From positions 1 to 12,375 of the forward strand of contig CALCWL010000563.1 in assembly GCA_937906285.1 (NCBI GenBank): a stretch of DNA of 12,375 bases, given 5' to 3'. Both the position numbers and the translations under genes were made by a program. The DNA is from an uncultured Rhodanobacter sp. Its GTDB lineage: Bacteria > Pseudomonadota > Gammaproteobacteria > Xanthomonadales > Rhodanobacteraceae. The number at the start of each line of letters is the position of its first letter. The first letter of the stretch is position 1. Positions 1-8,757 of this stretch are shown in pieces. A model generated the notes under the pieces. The model worked only from the letters and a program-made list of their open reading frames with translations, had not been told where the DNA came from and did not search any database.

Positions 1-1
1 C

Positions 2-76
2 CGCACCGTGGCGTGGAGCGCCGCCCTGTCCGGCAACATCACCACCGCCGAGGGAGACCGAGATGCTCAACCGTAG
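2..76 (+). CDS. Probable 3' end of an unidentified upstream gene
   Basis: One forward frame is open from the window edge and stops at the TAG at 74-76. It gives a 24-residue tail beginning RTVAWSAALSG and ending DRDAQP. If real, it overlaps the bactofilin start by 14 bp, which would fit translational coupling in one operon. Too little remains to name a family. The other two forward frames are also open here, so the choice of this frame rests on the stop position and on tight packing with the next gene, and it is weak. Confidence 0.4.
   Translation, partial: RTVAWSAALSGNITTAEGDRDAQP
51..56 (+). promoter_or_regulatory. Shine-Dalgarno site for the bactofilin gene
   Basis: AGGGAG lies 6 nt before the ATG at 63. 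It is the clearest ribosome-binding site in the left part of the window, and it supports that start over any in-frame extension to the left edge. Confidence 0.6.
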
Positions 77-497
77 ACGCAGCGACCGCAACCGCGGCAG
101 TTCCGAAACCAGCCTGATCGCCCGCGGCACGGTGATTCGCGGCGATTTGCGCTTCAGCGGCGCCTTGCACCTGGACGGGCGCATCGAGGGCACCGTGCTG
201 GCCGAAGGCGACGACGCCATGTTCACCCTCAGCGAGCACGGCGAGGTGCAAGGCGAGGTGCGCGTGCCGCAGGCGGTGATCAACGGACACATCACTGGCG
301 ACGTGCATGTCAGCGTGCGGCTTGAGCTGGCGCCGCTGGCGCGCATCGATGGCGACCTGCGCTACCACACGCTGGAAATGGCCGCCGGCGCCCAGGTCAA
401 CGGGCGCATGGCTCGCCAGGCCGAACCGGCGCAGCGCGCGCTGGCGGCGCCGGAAGCCGACGCCACCGGCAGCGACGAGGAAGCCTTGCCGGCCTGA
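63..497 (+). CDS. Bactofilin (polymer-forming cytoskeletal protein)
   Basis: The 144-residue product has the bactofilin (DUF583) layout. A short basic N-terminus (residues 1-20) precedes a glycine-punctuated right-handed beta-helix core, about residues 22-115, with repeated turns such as IRGDL (25-29), RIEGTV (40-45), EVQGEV (61-66), ITGDV (77-81) and IDGDL (95-99). A disordered, Ala/Glu-rich tail follows (116-144). Bactofilins self-assemble without nucleotide into filaments at the inner membrane and act as scaffolds for cell-shape, peptidoglycan or polar machinery. The size is normal for the family. No membrane segment is visible, so any membrane contact would be through the N-terminal tail. 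The start is supported by AGGGAG 6 nt upstream. erpA follows 46 bp downstream on the same strand. The particular scaffold role in this organism cannot be read from sequence. Confidence 0.9.
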   Translation: MLNRRRSDRNRGSSETSLIARGTVIRGDLRFSGALHLDGRIEGTVLAEGDDAMFTLSEHGEVQGEVRVPQAVINGHITGDVHVSVRLELAPLARIDGDLRYHTLEMAAGAQVNGRMARQAEPAQRALAAPEADATGSDEEALPA

Positions 498-543
498 CGC
501 GGTATGCTTGCGTCTGTCCGCCTCCATCCCCATTCAGATCGCC

Positions 544-912
544 ATGGAAACCATCGTCGCCATCCCCGATTACCGCAGCGGCGGAGCCCCGCTGGAATTC
601 ACCGCGGCCGCCGCGCACAAGGTGCATGAGCTGATTGCCGAGGAAGGTAATCCGGAACTCAAGCTGCGCGTGTACATCTCCGGCGGCGGCTGTTCCGGTT
701 TCCAGTACGGTTTCACCTTCGACGAGGCCCAGGCCGAGGACGACCTGGCGGTCGAGCGCGAGGGCGTCACCCTGCTGTGCGATCCGCTGTCGCTGCAATA
801 CCTCACCGGCGCACAGATCGACTACGCCGAAAACCTCAGCGGCGCGCAGTTCGTGATCAGCAATCCGAACGCGAAGACCACCTGCGGCTGCGGCTCCTCC
901 TTCACCGCCTGA
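544..912 (+). CDS. erpA: Iron-sulfur cluster insertion protein ErpA
   Basis: A 122-residue A-type Fe-S carrier. The three cluster-binding cysteines are present: C50 in the SGGGCSGF motif, and C114 and C116 in the C-terminal CGCGSSF motif. The core (LRVYISGGGCSGFQYGF, then DYAENLSGAQFVISNPNAK) is typical of ErpA rather than of the degradative paralogues. ErpA receives clusters from the Isc or Suf scaffold and passes them to apo-enzymes, classically IspG of isoprenoid synthesis and respiratory enzymes, in the cytoplasm. The open frame extends upstream to 307, but the 122-residue version from ATG 544 has the normal family length, and the extension would run through the bactofilin gene. The Shine-Dalgarno sequence before 544 is poor. 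nudC follows after only 10 bp, so the two genes are probably co-transcribed. No isc or suf gene is in the window. Confidence 0.95.
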   Translation: METIVAIPDYRSGGAPLEFTAAAAHKVHELIAEEGNPELKLRVYISGGGCSGFQYGFTFDEAQAEDDLAVEREGVTLLCDPLSLQYLTGAQIDYAENLSGAQFVISNPNAKTTCGCGSSFTA

Positions 913-922
913 CGCCCTCGCC

Positions 923-1897
923 ATGGATCAGGCCAGGCTGCCGCGCCCCAACACCTTCGCCGGCCTGAGCCTGGTGCTCGATCGCATGGCCGAGCATCGC
1001 GACGAGGCGACGTGGGTGGCCGCGCAGGCCCACGCGGACGCCGCACGCTACCTGCTGCTGGATGCCACCGGCGAGGCCTACCTCCGCCGCGACGGCGACG
1101 CGCTGCGCTGGCTCACCGCCACCGAGCGCACGCAATGGCTGGCCGACACGCGCGCCACCTTGCTCGGCATCGCGCACAAGCGGCCACGCTTCCTGCTGGT
1201 GGTGGACGATCACGGGCAGGCGCAGGCGCTGGAGGCCGCGCTCGATGCGCGCCGGATGAGCCTGCGCGGCGCCGGGTTGCTGCTGGCGGCGGACGAGGCC
1301 GGCTTGTTCGCCTACGCCAAGGGATTGTCGCACTGGCAACGCGAGACGCGGTTCTGCGCGTACTGCGGCGGGCCGTTGCAACTGGTGGCCTCCGGGCATC
1401 GCGCGCAATGCCGCAACGCGGATTGCGCGCGCCTGCATTTCCCGCGCACCGATGCGGCGGTGATCATGCTGGTGGAACACGATGGCGCCTGCCTGCTCGG
1501 CCGCCAGCCGGGCTGGCCGCCGCACCGCTATTCCACCCTGGCCGGCTTCGTCGAGCCGGGCGAGGCGCTGGAAGACGCGGTACGCCGCGAGGTGGCCGAG
1601 GAGTCGGGCGTGATCGTGGACGAGGTGCACTACCACTCCTCGCAGCCGTGGCCGATGCCGGCATCGCTGATGGTCGGCTTCATCGCCACCGCGGTGTCGC
1701 GCGAGATCCGCATGCGCGACCTGGAACTGGAAGACGCGCGCTGGTTCACGCCGAAGCAGATCGTCGACGGCATCGCCGACGGCAGCTTCCTGCCGTCCAC
1801 GCGCTTGTCGGTGTCCAACCGGTTGCTGGCGCACTGGCTGCAGACACGCGCGGGACTCGACCTGGACGCGCTGACCGCGGTCACCTCGGCCGCCTGA
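923..1897 (+). CDS. nudC: NADH pyrophosphatase / NAD-capped RNA hydrolase NudC
   Basis: A 324-residue Nudix hydrolase. A zinc ribbon is formed by C145, C148, C163 and C168. The Nudix box spans residues 208-230 and fits GX5EX7REUXEEXGU, with the metal-binding RE and EE pairs intact. Ten residues later comes SQPWPMPAS (240-248), the NudC-specific signature that distinguishes NADH pyrophosphatases from other Nudix enzymes (usually SQPWPFPxS, so Phe is Met here). The enzyme cleaves NADH to NMNH and AMP and removes NAD caps from RNA 5' ends, in the cytoplasm. It is longer than the E. coli protein (257 residues) because of a larger N-terminal domain (about 1-140). It starts 10 bp after erpA with no clear Shine-Dalgarno of its own, which suggests coupling to erpA. 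Confidence 0.95.
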   Translation: MDQARLPRPNTFAGLSLVLDRMAEHRDEATWVAAQAHADAARYLLLDATGEAYLRRDGDALRWLTATERTQWLADTRATLLGIAHKRPRFLLVVDDHGQAQALEAALDARRMSLRGAGLLLAADEAGLFAYAKGLSHWQRETRFCAYCGGPLQLVASGHRAQCRNADCARLHFPRTDAAVIMLVEHDGACLLGRQPGWPPHRYSTLAGFVEPGEALEDAVRREVAEESGVIVDEVHYHSSQPWPMPASLMVGFIATAVSREIRMRDLELEDARWFTPKQIVDGIADGSFLPSTRLSVSNRLLAHWLQTRAGLDLDALTAVTSAA

Positions 1898-1949
1898 TCC
1901 GCCGGCACGTCCGGCCGGATGCCCGTCAGCGAGCCGTGGACGCGCTCGT

Positions 1950-1955
1950 TACAAT
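1950..1955 (+). promoter_or_regulatory. Possible -10 box upstream of ampE
   Basis: TACAAT inside GTTACAATGCGGCC lies 27 bp before the ampE ATG, in the 85-bp gap after nudC. It matches the TATAAT consensus at five of six positions. I find no good -35 hexamer at 16-18 bp spacing, so promoter activity is only plausible. A Shine-Dalgarno-like GGGAG follows at 1969-1973. Confidence 0.35.
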
Positions 1956-1982
1956 GCGGCCATCGTCCGGGAGTTCGTCGCC

Positions 1983-2852
1983 ATGGCCATCCGTCTGCTT
2001 GTCGCCCTGATTGCCCTGGGCTTGCTGCATGTCGCGCCACAGCTGGCCAGCTGGCGCCGTGACGGCCTGTTCCGGCGCTGGGTGGCGCAGCTGTCCGATA
2101 CCAGCGGCGCCGGCCGCGTGCTGCTGGCGCTGGCGCCGCCAGTGCTGCTGTGCGCGCTGCTGGCCTGGCTGTTCGGCCACACCGTGCTGGGCGAGTTGCT
2201 GCCGCTGCTGTTCGCCGTGGTGGTGCTGATCTACTGCTTCGGTCCGCGCGAGTTCGAGCGCGACCTGGAGGACATCCTGGCCGCGCCCGACAGCGTCAGC
2301 CGCGAGGCCGCGGCGCAGCGTCTCTCCGACGACGGCCGCCCGGTGCGCTGGCACGCGCCGGCACTGGGCGAGGCGATCGTCTACGCCGCCTTGCGCCGGC
2401 GCTTCGCCGTGCTGCTCTGGTTCTTCCTGCTCGGCCCGGTCGGTGCGCTGCTGTACCGACTGGCGCAGACGCTGGGACGTGACGACTCGCTGGCGCTCGA
2501 CGGCGACAGCCAGCATGTCGCCCGCTACCTGGCCAACGCGCTGGACTGGCTGCCGGCGCAGGTGCTGACCTTCACCCTGGCCGTGGTCGGCCACTGGGAT
2601 GCGGTCATCGGAGCATGGCGACGCTGGCACACCCAGGCCGCGCCCACCAGCTGGTACCAGCGCGGCCCGGGCTTCCTCGGCGCCGCGGCGCAAGCCGACG
2701 TGCGCATCGACATCGAGGCCGGCGACGGCTATGCCGAGGAACACAGCGATCCGCTGGACGAACTGCGCCGCCTGCGCAGTGCCCTGCTGCGCGCACTGCT
2801 GGCATGGCTCAGCGTGGTGGCCTTGCTGGTGATCGGCAGCTGGATGCGTTGA
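1983..2852 (+). CDS. ampE: AmpE-like inner-membrane protein
   Basis: A 289-residue membrane protein matching the AmpE family in length (about 284 in E. coli) and in characteristic stretches: YCFGPREFERDLEDIL near residues 84-99, FAVLLWFFLLGPVGALLYRL at 141-160, and LDWLPAQVLTF at 187-197 followed by VVGHWDAV. Hydrophobic segments lie at about 4-19, 45-64, 68-86, 141-162, 188-205 and 267-288. AmpE is an inner-membrane protein named for its link to AmpD and beta-lactamase induction, and its biochemical role is not well defined. In many Gammaproteobacteria it sits beside ampD, but ampD is not in this window. The start is supported by GGGAG 9 nt upstream. It converges with the next gene, with 9 bp between the stop codons. 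Confidence 0.85.
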   Translation: MAIRLLVALIALGLLHVAPQLASWRRDGLFRRWVAQLSDTSGAGRVLLALAPPVLLCALLAWLFGHTVLGELLPLLFAVVVLIYCFGPREFERDLEDILAAPDSVSREAAAQRLSDDGRPVRWHAPALGEAIVYAALRRRFAVLLWFFLLGPVGALLYRLAQTLGRDDSLALDGDSQHVARYLANALDWLPAQVLTFTLAVVGHWDAVIGAWRRWHTQAAPTSWYQRGPGFLGAAAQADVRIDIEAGDGYAEEHSDPLDELRRLRSALLRALLAWLSVVALLVIGSWMR

Positions 2853-2861
2853 AGTCGACGC
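2846..2861. terminator. Weak hairpin between ampE and the MFS-acyltransferase gene
   Basis: GCGTTG (2846-2851) can pair with CGACGC (2856-2861) around a 4-nt loop, with one G-U pair in the plus-strand transcript. The stem overlaps the ampE stop codon. No T-tract follows on either strand. It could slow or end convergent transcription, but a 6-bp stem in GC-rich DNA may be chance. Confidence 0.2.
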
Positions 2862-4736
2862 TCAGGCAAGTTGCCCGCGCAACTCGCGAACCCTGGCTTC
2901 CAGCGATGCGGCGCTGGCCGCCTGCGGCGGCACCGACGCGTCGACGACCAGTTCCACGCGCGCCCGGAAGCGTCGCGGCAGGCGCATGCGCCCCAACCGG
3001 GTGTCGCGCCGGCTCCACACGCTGCCCCACAACCCGCGCAGCGCCAGCGGCACCACCGGCACCGGACGGCGGGCCAGGATCTTTTCCAGCCCCGGCCGGA
3101 ACGGCGCGATCTCGCCGTCGGCGGTCAATCCGCCCTCGGGGAAGATGCACACCAGCTCGCCCTCGGCCAATGCAGCGTCGATCGCGTCGTACGCCTGCTG
3201 CAGCACGGCCGGGTTTTCCTTGTGGCCGGCGATCGGAATGGCCTTGGCGGTACGGAACACGAACCGCAGCAGCGGCACGTTGAAGATCCGGTAATACATC
3301 ACGAAGCGCGCCGGTCGGCGCAGGTTGGCCATCAGCAGCAGCGCGTCCATGAAGCTGACGTGGTTGCACACCAGCAACGCCGGACCCTCCTCGGGAAGGT
3401 GCTGCATGCCGTCCACGCGCACGCGATAAAGCGTATTCACCAGCACCCAGGTGATGAAGCGCATCAGGAACTCGGGCACCAGGGTGAAGATGTACACCGC
3501 CACCAGCACGTTGAGCAGGGCGGCGAGCAGGAAGATGGTGGCCGCGTCCATGCCCAGCCGACCCAGCACCAGCCCGAACCCCGCGGCAAGCACGATCAGC
3601 AAGGCATTGATGATGTTGTTCCCGGCGATCACCCGCGACAGCCGCTCGCGCGGCGTGCGCGACTGCACGAAGGCGAACAGCGGCACCACGTAGAAACCGG
3701 CGAATGCACCGATGGCGGTGAGGTCGAGCACGACGCGCCAGCTGCCGGTACCGTGCAGGAACGCCAGCCAGTCCAGGCCGCGCGTGGCCGCAAGCCCGTG
3801 CCGGGCCAGGTACAGGTCGACGCCGAACGCGGTGAGGCCGAACGCGCCCAGCGGCACCAGGCCGATTTCCACCCGCTTGCCGGACAGCTTCTCGCACAAG
3901 AGCGCACCAACGCCGGTGCCGATGGAGAACAGGGTGAGCACCAGCGTGTTGACCGAGCCGTCGCCGCCCAGCGTCTCGCGCGTATAGATCGGCAACTGCG
4001 CGATCAGCACGGTGCCGAAGAACCAGAACCAGGAGATGCCCAGCACCGCGTTGAACACCGCGCGATCGGCACGGGTGATGCCCAGCACACGCGCGGTTTC
4101 GCTGAACGGGTTCCAGTTGAACTTCAAATCAGGCGCGGTCGCCGGCGCGGCCGGAATGCGCCGGCTGGCCAGGTAACCGGCCACCGCCACCGCGATGGTC
4201 GCGCCGGAGGCCAGCAGGGGACCGGCGCCGGCCACCAGCATCAGCGAGTTGCCGGCGATCATGCCCACCAGCATCGCCATCTGAGTGCCCATCTCGACCA
4301 GACCGTTGCCGCCGACCAGTTCCTCGTTCTTCAGCGCCTGCGGCAGGATCGCGTACTTGATCGGCCCGAACATGGTCGAGTGCATGCCCATCATGAACAG
4401 CACCACCAGCAGCAGCAAGGTGTGGTGGGTGTAGAAGCCGTACGCAGCCAGCACCATCGCCGCGATCTCGAACAGCTTCACGTAGCGGATGATGCGGCTC
4501 TTCTCGTACTTCTCCGCCAGCTGGCCGGCAGTGGCGGAAAACAGGAAGAACGGGATGATGAACAGAGCCGGCGCCAGGTTGGTGTAGATCCCCACAGTGC
4601 GGTCGTCCAGCCCCATCTGGAACGCCACCAACATCACCAGTGCATTGCGGAATGCATTGTCGTTGAAGGCGCCCAGCGCCTGAGTCCAGAAGAACGGCGC
4701 GAAACGCCGCTTGCCGAGCAATCCGAATTGGCTCAT
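2862..4736 (-). CDS. Fused MFS transporter (LplT-like) and PlsC-type acyltransferase
   Basis: A 624-residue two-domain membrane protein. Residues 1 to about 420 form an MFS transporter opening with FFWTQALGAFNDNAFRNAL, the hallmark of the LplT lysophospholipid-transporter branch. From about 430 to the end is a PlsC-like glycerolipid acyltransferase, with the catalytic HX4D motif at H459-D464 (NHVSFMD) and the FPEG substrate motif at 532-535. Known relatives flip lysophospholipids across the inner membrane and re-acylate them. The acyl-ACP synthetase domain seen in three-domain Aas-type proteins is absent, so the acyl donor must come from elsewhere. I chose ATG 4736 because this Met leads directly into the conserved MFS start and has AGGACAAGG upstream. 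The frame is open for 66 more residues, but that part is low-complexity and partly encoded by a tandem repeat. The exact lipid substrate is inferred. Confidence 0.87.
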   Translation of the reverse strand: MSQFGLLGKRRFAPFFWTQALGAFNDNAFRNALVMLVAFQMGLDDRTVGIYTNLAPALFIIPFFLFSATAGQLAEKYEKSRIIRYVKLFEIAAMVLAAYGFYTHHTLLLLVVLFMMGMHSTMFGPIKYAILPQALKNEELVGGNGLVEMGTQMAMLVGMIAGNSLMLVAGAGPLLASGATIAVAVAGYLASRRIPAAPATAPDLKFNWNPFSETARVLGITRADRAVFNAVLGISWFWFFGTVLIAQLPIYTRETLGGDGSVNTLVLTLFSIGTGVGALLCEKLSGKRVEIGLVPLGAFGLTAFGVDLYLARHGLAATRGLDWLAFLHGTGSWRVVLDLTAIGAFAGFYVVPLFAFVQSRTPRERLSRVIAGNNIINALLIVLAAGFGLVLGRLGMDAATIFLLAALLNVLVAVYIFTLVPEFLMRFITWVLVNTLYRVRVDGMQHLPEEGPALLVCNHVSFMDALLLMANLRRPARFVMYYRIFNVPLLRFVFRTAKAIPIAGHKENPAVLQQAYDAIDAALAEGELVCIFPEGGLTADGEIAPFRPGLEKILARRPVPVVPLALRGLWGSVWSRRDTRLGRMRLPRRFRARVELVVDASVPPQAASAASLEARVRELRGQLA

Positions 4737-4870
4737 GCCTTGTCCTGTGATGGGTCCCCGGCGCCACCACGGCCGGCGGCGACCGGGCGACGGTAGCAGC
4801 TGTGGCGCACCGGACGAAAGATCGACACGGCATGAAACTCCCCGCCATTCACGCGGTCGCAACTTGGTTG

Positions 4871-4894
4871 CCGGCTCCGGCTCCGGCTCCGGTT
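4871..4894. repeat. Short tandem hexamer array (CCGGCT)
   Basis: Three perfect copies of CCGGCT (4871-4888) are followed by one variant, CCGGTT. It lies in the 284-bp gap between the divergent MFS-acyltransferase and regulator genes, just upstream of the candidate regulator promoter at 4908-4937. A second CCGG-based hexamer array sits just beyond the far end of the regulator gene. Confidence 0.8.
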
Positions 4895-4907
4895 CGGGGT
4901 CGATGGC

Positions 4908-4937
4908 TTGGCACGGCACCGGCGGCGGGCGCAAAAT
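4908..4937 (+). promoter_or_regulatory. Candidate promoter of the HTH regulator gene
   Basis: TTGGCA (4908-4913, five of six to the -35 consensus) and CAAAAT (4932-4937, four of six to the -10 consensus) are separated by 18 bp. Transcription would begin near 4944, leaving a leader of about 77 nt. The rest of the 4737-5020 gap shows only the hexamer array and no recognisable gene. Confidence 0.4.
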
Positions 4938-5020
4938 GCTGCGTGGACGACCCGGCTTCCGGCCGCGGCGATCGTCTCCTGAATACCTTGCGCCCCGGTG
5001 CAGTCTCCCACCCTACCGAC

Positions 5021-5611
5021 ATGGCCATTCCCATGAGCAAGTCCTCTCCCCAGGTTTCCGGCGGCACCTTCGCCGACCGCATCCGGCTGCTGATCCAGCG
5101 AGTCGGCAGCGCCACCGAGATCGCCCGCATGTGCGGCTTCTCCGAGGGCGTGGTGCGCAGCTGGCGCGACGGCAACACCGATCCCTCGCGCGCACGCTGC
5201 GTCACCTTGGCGCGCACGCTGGGCATCTCGCTGGTATGGCTGGTGGCCGGCGAGGGCAGCATCCAGATCGACCCGACGCTGACCACGCAGGATGACCAGC
5301 ACAGCAGCCAGATCGTGCGCACCCAGCGCGTCCACACCAAATCCGCGGCGGTCACTCGTTTGCCGCTGTCGGCGCACATGCAGGGGTTGGACCCCCAGCG
5401 TCTGAACACGGCGATGCAGATGCTGCAATCGGAACTGGATCTGGCCGGCAGCGGGCTGGGCCTGGCCGAGAACACCGACCTGCTCACCGAGCTGTACGAA
5501 ATCCTCGGCCCGGGCGGCGTCAATGTGGACGCCAGTGCAATGATGGCGTTCAACCGCCACCTCGCGCAGCGCCTGCGCGACGGTCGCCTGGCCGCCGCCA
5601 CCACGGCCTGA
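5021..5611 (+). CDS. CI/XRE-like helix-turn-helix regulator
   Basis: A 196-residue putative DNA-binding protein. Residues 17-78 form an XRE/phage-CI type helix-turn-helix: FADRIRLLIQRVGS, then ATEIARMCGFSEGVVRSW as the two DNA-facing helices, then LARTLGISLVWLVAGEG, whose WLVAGEG ending is typical of CI-repressor-like domains. A Gln/Ser/Thr-rich linker (about 80-112) leads to a helical C-terminal part (about 122-190). That part shows no S24/LexA-type peptidase motifs, so RecA-triggered self-cleavage is not expected. I do not recognise the C-terminal family and the target genes are unknown. Two in-frame ATGs compete, at 5021 and 5033, and neither has a clear Shine-Dalgarno. The open frame extends to 4802, but that part is poor coding sequence overlapping the candidate promoter. 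No phage genes lie nearby. Confidence 0.75.
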   Translation: MAIPMSKSSPQVSGGTFADRIRLLIQRVGSATEIARMCGFSEGVVRSWRDGNTDPSRARCVTLARTLGISLVWLVAGEGSIQIDPTLTTQDDQHSSQIVRTQRVHTKSAAVTRLPLSAHMQGLDPQRLNTAMQMLQSELDLAGSGLGLAENTDLLTELYEILGPGGVNVDASAMMAFNRHLAQRLRDGRLAAATTA

Positions 5612-5613
5612 GG

Positions 5614-5651
5614 CCCGGACCCGGACCCGGACCCGGACACCGGACACCGGA
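5614..5651. repeat. Tandem array of CCCGGA hexamers passing into CACCGGA heptamers
   Basis: Four exact copies of CCCGGA (5614-5637) are followed by two copies of CACCGGA (5638-5651). The array starts 2 bp after the regulator stop codon and fills most of the 54-bp gap before the glyS stop codon. Its last heptamer supplies most of one arm of the hairpin at 5643-5667. Confidence 0.85.
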
Positions 5652-5667
5652 CCCGCGGCCCGGTGTC
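5643..5667. terminator. Inverted repeat between the regulator gene and glyS
   Basis: GACACCGG (5643-5650) is exactly complementary to CCGGTGTC (5660-5667) with a 9-nt loop. The right arm includes two bases of the glyS stop codon. Being symmetrical between two convergent genes, it could act as a bidirectional terminator. There is no T-tract on either side, so it would be a weak or Rho-assisted stop. Confidence 0.45.
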
Positions 5668-7809
5668 AGAGCAGGGCGATGTCCGCCACCGTGCTGAACT
5701 GGCTCTTCAACTGGTTCAGCAGCGCCAGTCGATTCGCCCTCACGGCGGGGTCCTCGGCATTCACCAGCACGCTGTCGAAGAACGCGTCCACCGGCGCCTG
5801 CAGCTGCGCCAGGCGGGCCAGCACGGCGGCGTAGTCGCCGGCGGCTTCTGCCGCCGCGCTGTCCTGTCGCGCGGCAGCCAGCGCGTCGGCCAGTTCGCGC
5901 TCCGCATCGGCCTCGAAACAGGCTGGGTCGACTGCCCGCCCGAGCAGCGGCGCGCCAGCTTCCTCGGCCTGCTTGCGCAGGATGTTGGCGACGCGCTTGT
6001 TGGCCGCGGCCAGGCTCGCCGCCTCGGGCCGGCGGCCAAACTCCACCACGGCGCGCAGGCGCCGGTCGAAATCGGCCACGCTGGCCGGCTGCACCGCCAT
6101 CACGGCCTCGAAGGCGCCGTGTTCGAAGCCCTGCTCGGCGTAGTAGCTGCGCATCCGCTCGTGCACGAAGTCGAGCAGGTCCTCCAGCAGGATCGCGCGC
6201 CGCGCACCCGCCTGCAGCGCCGGCGGCTTGCCGTCCTTGCCCGGCTTGAGACCCGCCGCGAGGGCGCCGTCGGGCAGCTGTTCCAGCGCCTCGATGAAGC
6301 TGGCGCGCAGATCCAGTTCCAGGCCGCCCTCGATCAGCGTGCGGGCCAGGCCCAGCGCCGCGCGGCGCAACGCGAAGGGATCCTTGTTGCCGCCGGGTTT
6401 CATGCCGATGGCGAAAATGCCGGCCAGGGTATCGAGCCGCTCGGCCACCGCCAGCACCTGGCCCAGCCGGTCCGCGGCAATGCGGTCGCCGCCGAAGCGC
6501 GGGCGGTAGTGGCTGTCCAGCGCCTCGGCCACCTCCGCCGGCTCACCGTCGTGCGCGGCGTAGTAGCGCCCCATCACGCCCTGCAACTCGGGGAATTCGC
6601 CGACCATGCGGGTCAGCAGGTCGCACTTGGCCAGGCTGGCCGCGCGCGTCGCCAGCGCCGCGTCGACGCCGACCCGGTTGGCCACCACCCGCGCCAGTTC
6701 GGCCACGCGCACGCTCTTGTCCCACTGGCTGCCCAGCGCCTGCTGGTAGGTGACGTTTTTCAGCTGCTCCTGGTAGCTGGCCAGCGGCGTCTTGAGGTCC
6801 TCGTCCCAGAAGAACCTGGCGTCGGCGAAGCGCGGCCGGATCACCCGCTCGTAGCCGCGGCGGATCTCGGCCGGGTCCCTGCTCTCGATGTTGGCGATGC
6901 CGATGAAGTGCTCAGTCAGCTTGCCCTCGGCGTCGAAGACCGGCACGAATTTCTGGTTCGCCACCATGGTGGTGACCAGCGCCTCGGGCGGCACCGCCAG
7001 GAAGCCGCGCTCGAAGGTGCAGGCGATCGCCACCGGCCATTCGGTGAGGTTGGCCAGCTCGTCCAGCAGCGCGTCGTCCAGCTGCGGCACGCCGCCGGTG
7101 CCCTGGGCAGCCTGCCTGATCTGCTGGTGGATGCGTTCGCGCCGCTCGCGCGGGTCGGCCAGCACCTTCGCGGCCCGCATCGCGTCGAGCCAGCCATCGG
7201 CATCGGCCACGTGCACCGGCTGCGGATGCATGAAGCGGTGGCCGCGGGACTTGCGCCCGCTGGCCAGGCCCAGCACCTCGCCGTCGATGATGTCGGCGCC
7301 GTGCAAAATCACCAGCCAGTGCACCGGCCGCACGAAGCTGTAGTCGTGGTCGGCCCAGCGCATCGGCCGCGGGATCGGCAGCGACTTGAGCGCCTCGTCG
7401 ATGATCTCCGGCAGCAGGGCCACCAGTGGCCGGCCGGGCTTCACCGCGCGCCAGACGAACCACGCGCCCTTGTCGGTCTCGAGCTTCTCCAGCTGGCCGA
7501 CGTCGACGCCGCAGGACTGGGCGAAGCCGAGCAGGGCCTTCGACGATTGCCCTTCGGCATCGAGTGCGGCGGCCACCGGGGGGCCGCGGCGCTCGACGGT
7601 CTGCTCCGGCTGCGCTGGCGCCACCGCGGGAATGAAGGCCACCAACCGGCGCGGCGACGCGTAGGCCATCGCCTGGTCCAGCCCGGCGCTGACGCCGCGC
7701 GTGGCCAGACCATCGACGATGCCGCGCAGGAATGCCGCGGACAATTCGTCCAGCGCGCGCGGCGGCAGTTCTTCGGTGCCCAGTTCGATCAACAGCGACT
7801 TGCCGGCGT

Positions 7810-7813
<4 letters not shown>
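5666..7813 (-). CDS. glyS: Glycyl-tRNA synthetase beta subunit
   Basis: A 715-residue protein, close to the usual ~690. It opens with the GlyS N-terminal signature LLIELGTEELPP at residues 7-18. A conserved central block reads AKCDLLTRMVGEFPELQGVMGRYYA, followed by the HD-like region, and the C-terminal third is the helical anticodon-binding part ending in QFSTVADIALL. With GlyQ it forms the bacterial alpha2beta2 glycyl-tRNA synthetase. The beta chain provides most of the tRNA recognition, and the alpha chain makes the glycyl-adenylate. Its ATG overlaps the glyQ stop codon by 4 bp (ATGA), a classic coupling that should keep subunit output balanced. The gene looks intact. Its stop codon lies in an inverted repeat shared with the convergent regulator gene. 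Confidence 0.97.
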
Positions 7814-8727
<914 letters not shown>

Positions 8728-8757
8728 GGCTTTCCGTGACCTGGGTTAAAGCGCGTT

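Noticed and set aside
2871..4796. A 641-codon open frame on the plus strand opposite the MFS-acyltransferase gene
   Set aside because: It is the antisense shadow of a high-GC gene. Its product is rich in His, Gln and Arg without any family motif, while the minus-strand frame has clear transporter and acyltransferase signatures.
4737..4934. A 66-residue N-terminal extension of the MFS-acyltransferase frame
   Set aside because: It includes a run of EP dipeptides encoded by the CCGGCT repeat and other low-complexity sequence, and the conserved MFS start begins right after Met at 4736.
4802..5020. A 73-residue N-terminal extension of the regulator frame
   Set aside because: It covers the tandem repeat and the candidate promoter, is Pro/Ala/Gly-rich, and precedes a normal HTH start at 5021 or 5033.
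5614..5667. Possible CRISPR or integration site at the CCCGGA array
   Set aside because: Repeats are only 6-7 bp and contiguous with no spacers, and there is no cas or integrase gene in the window.
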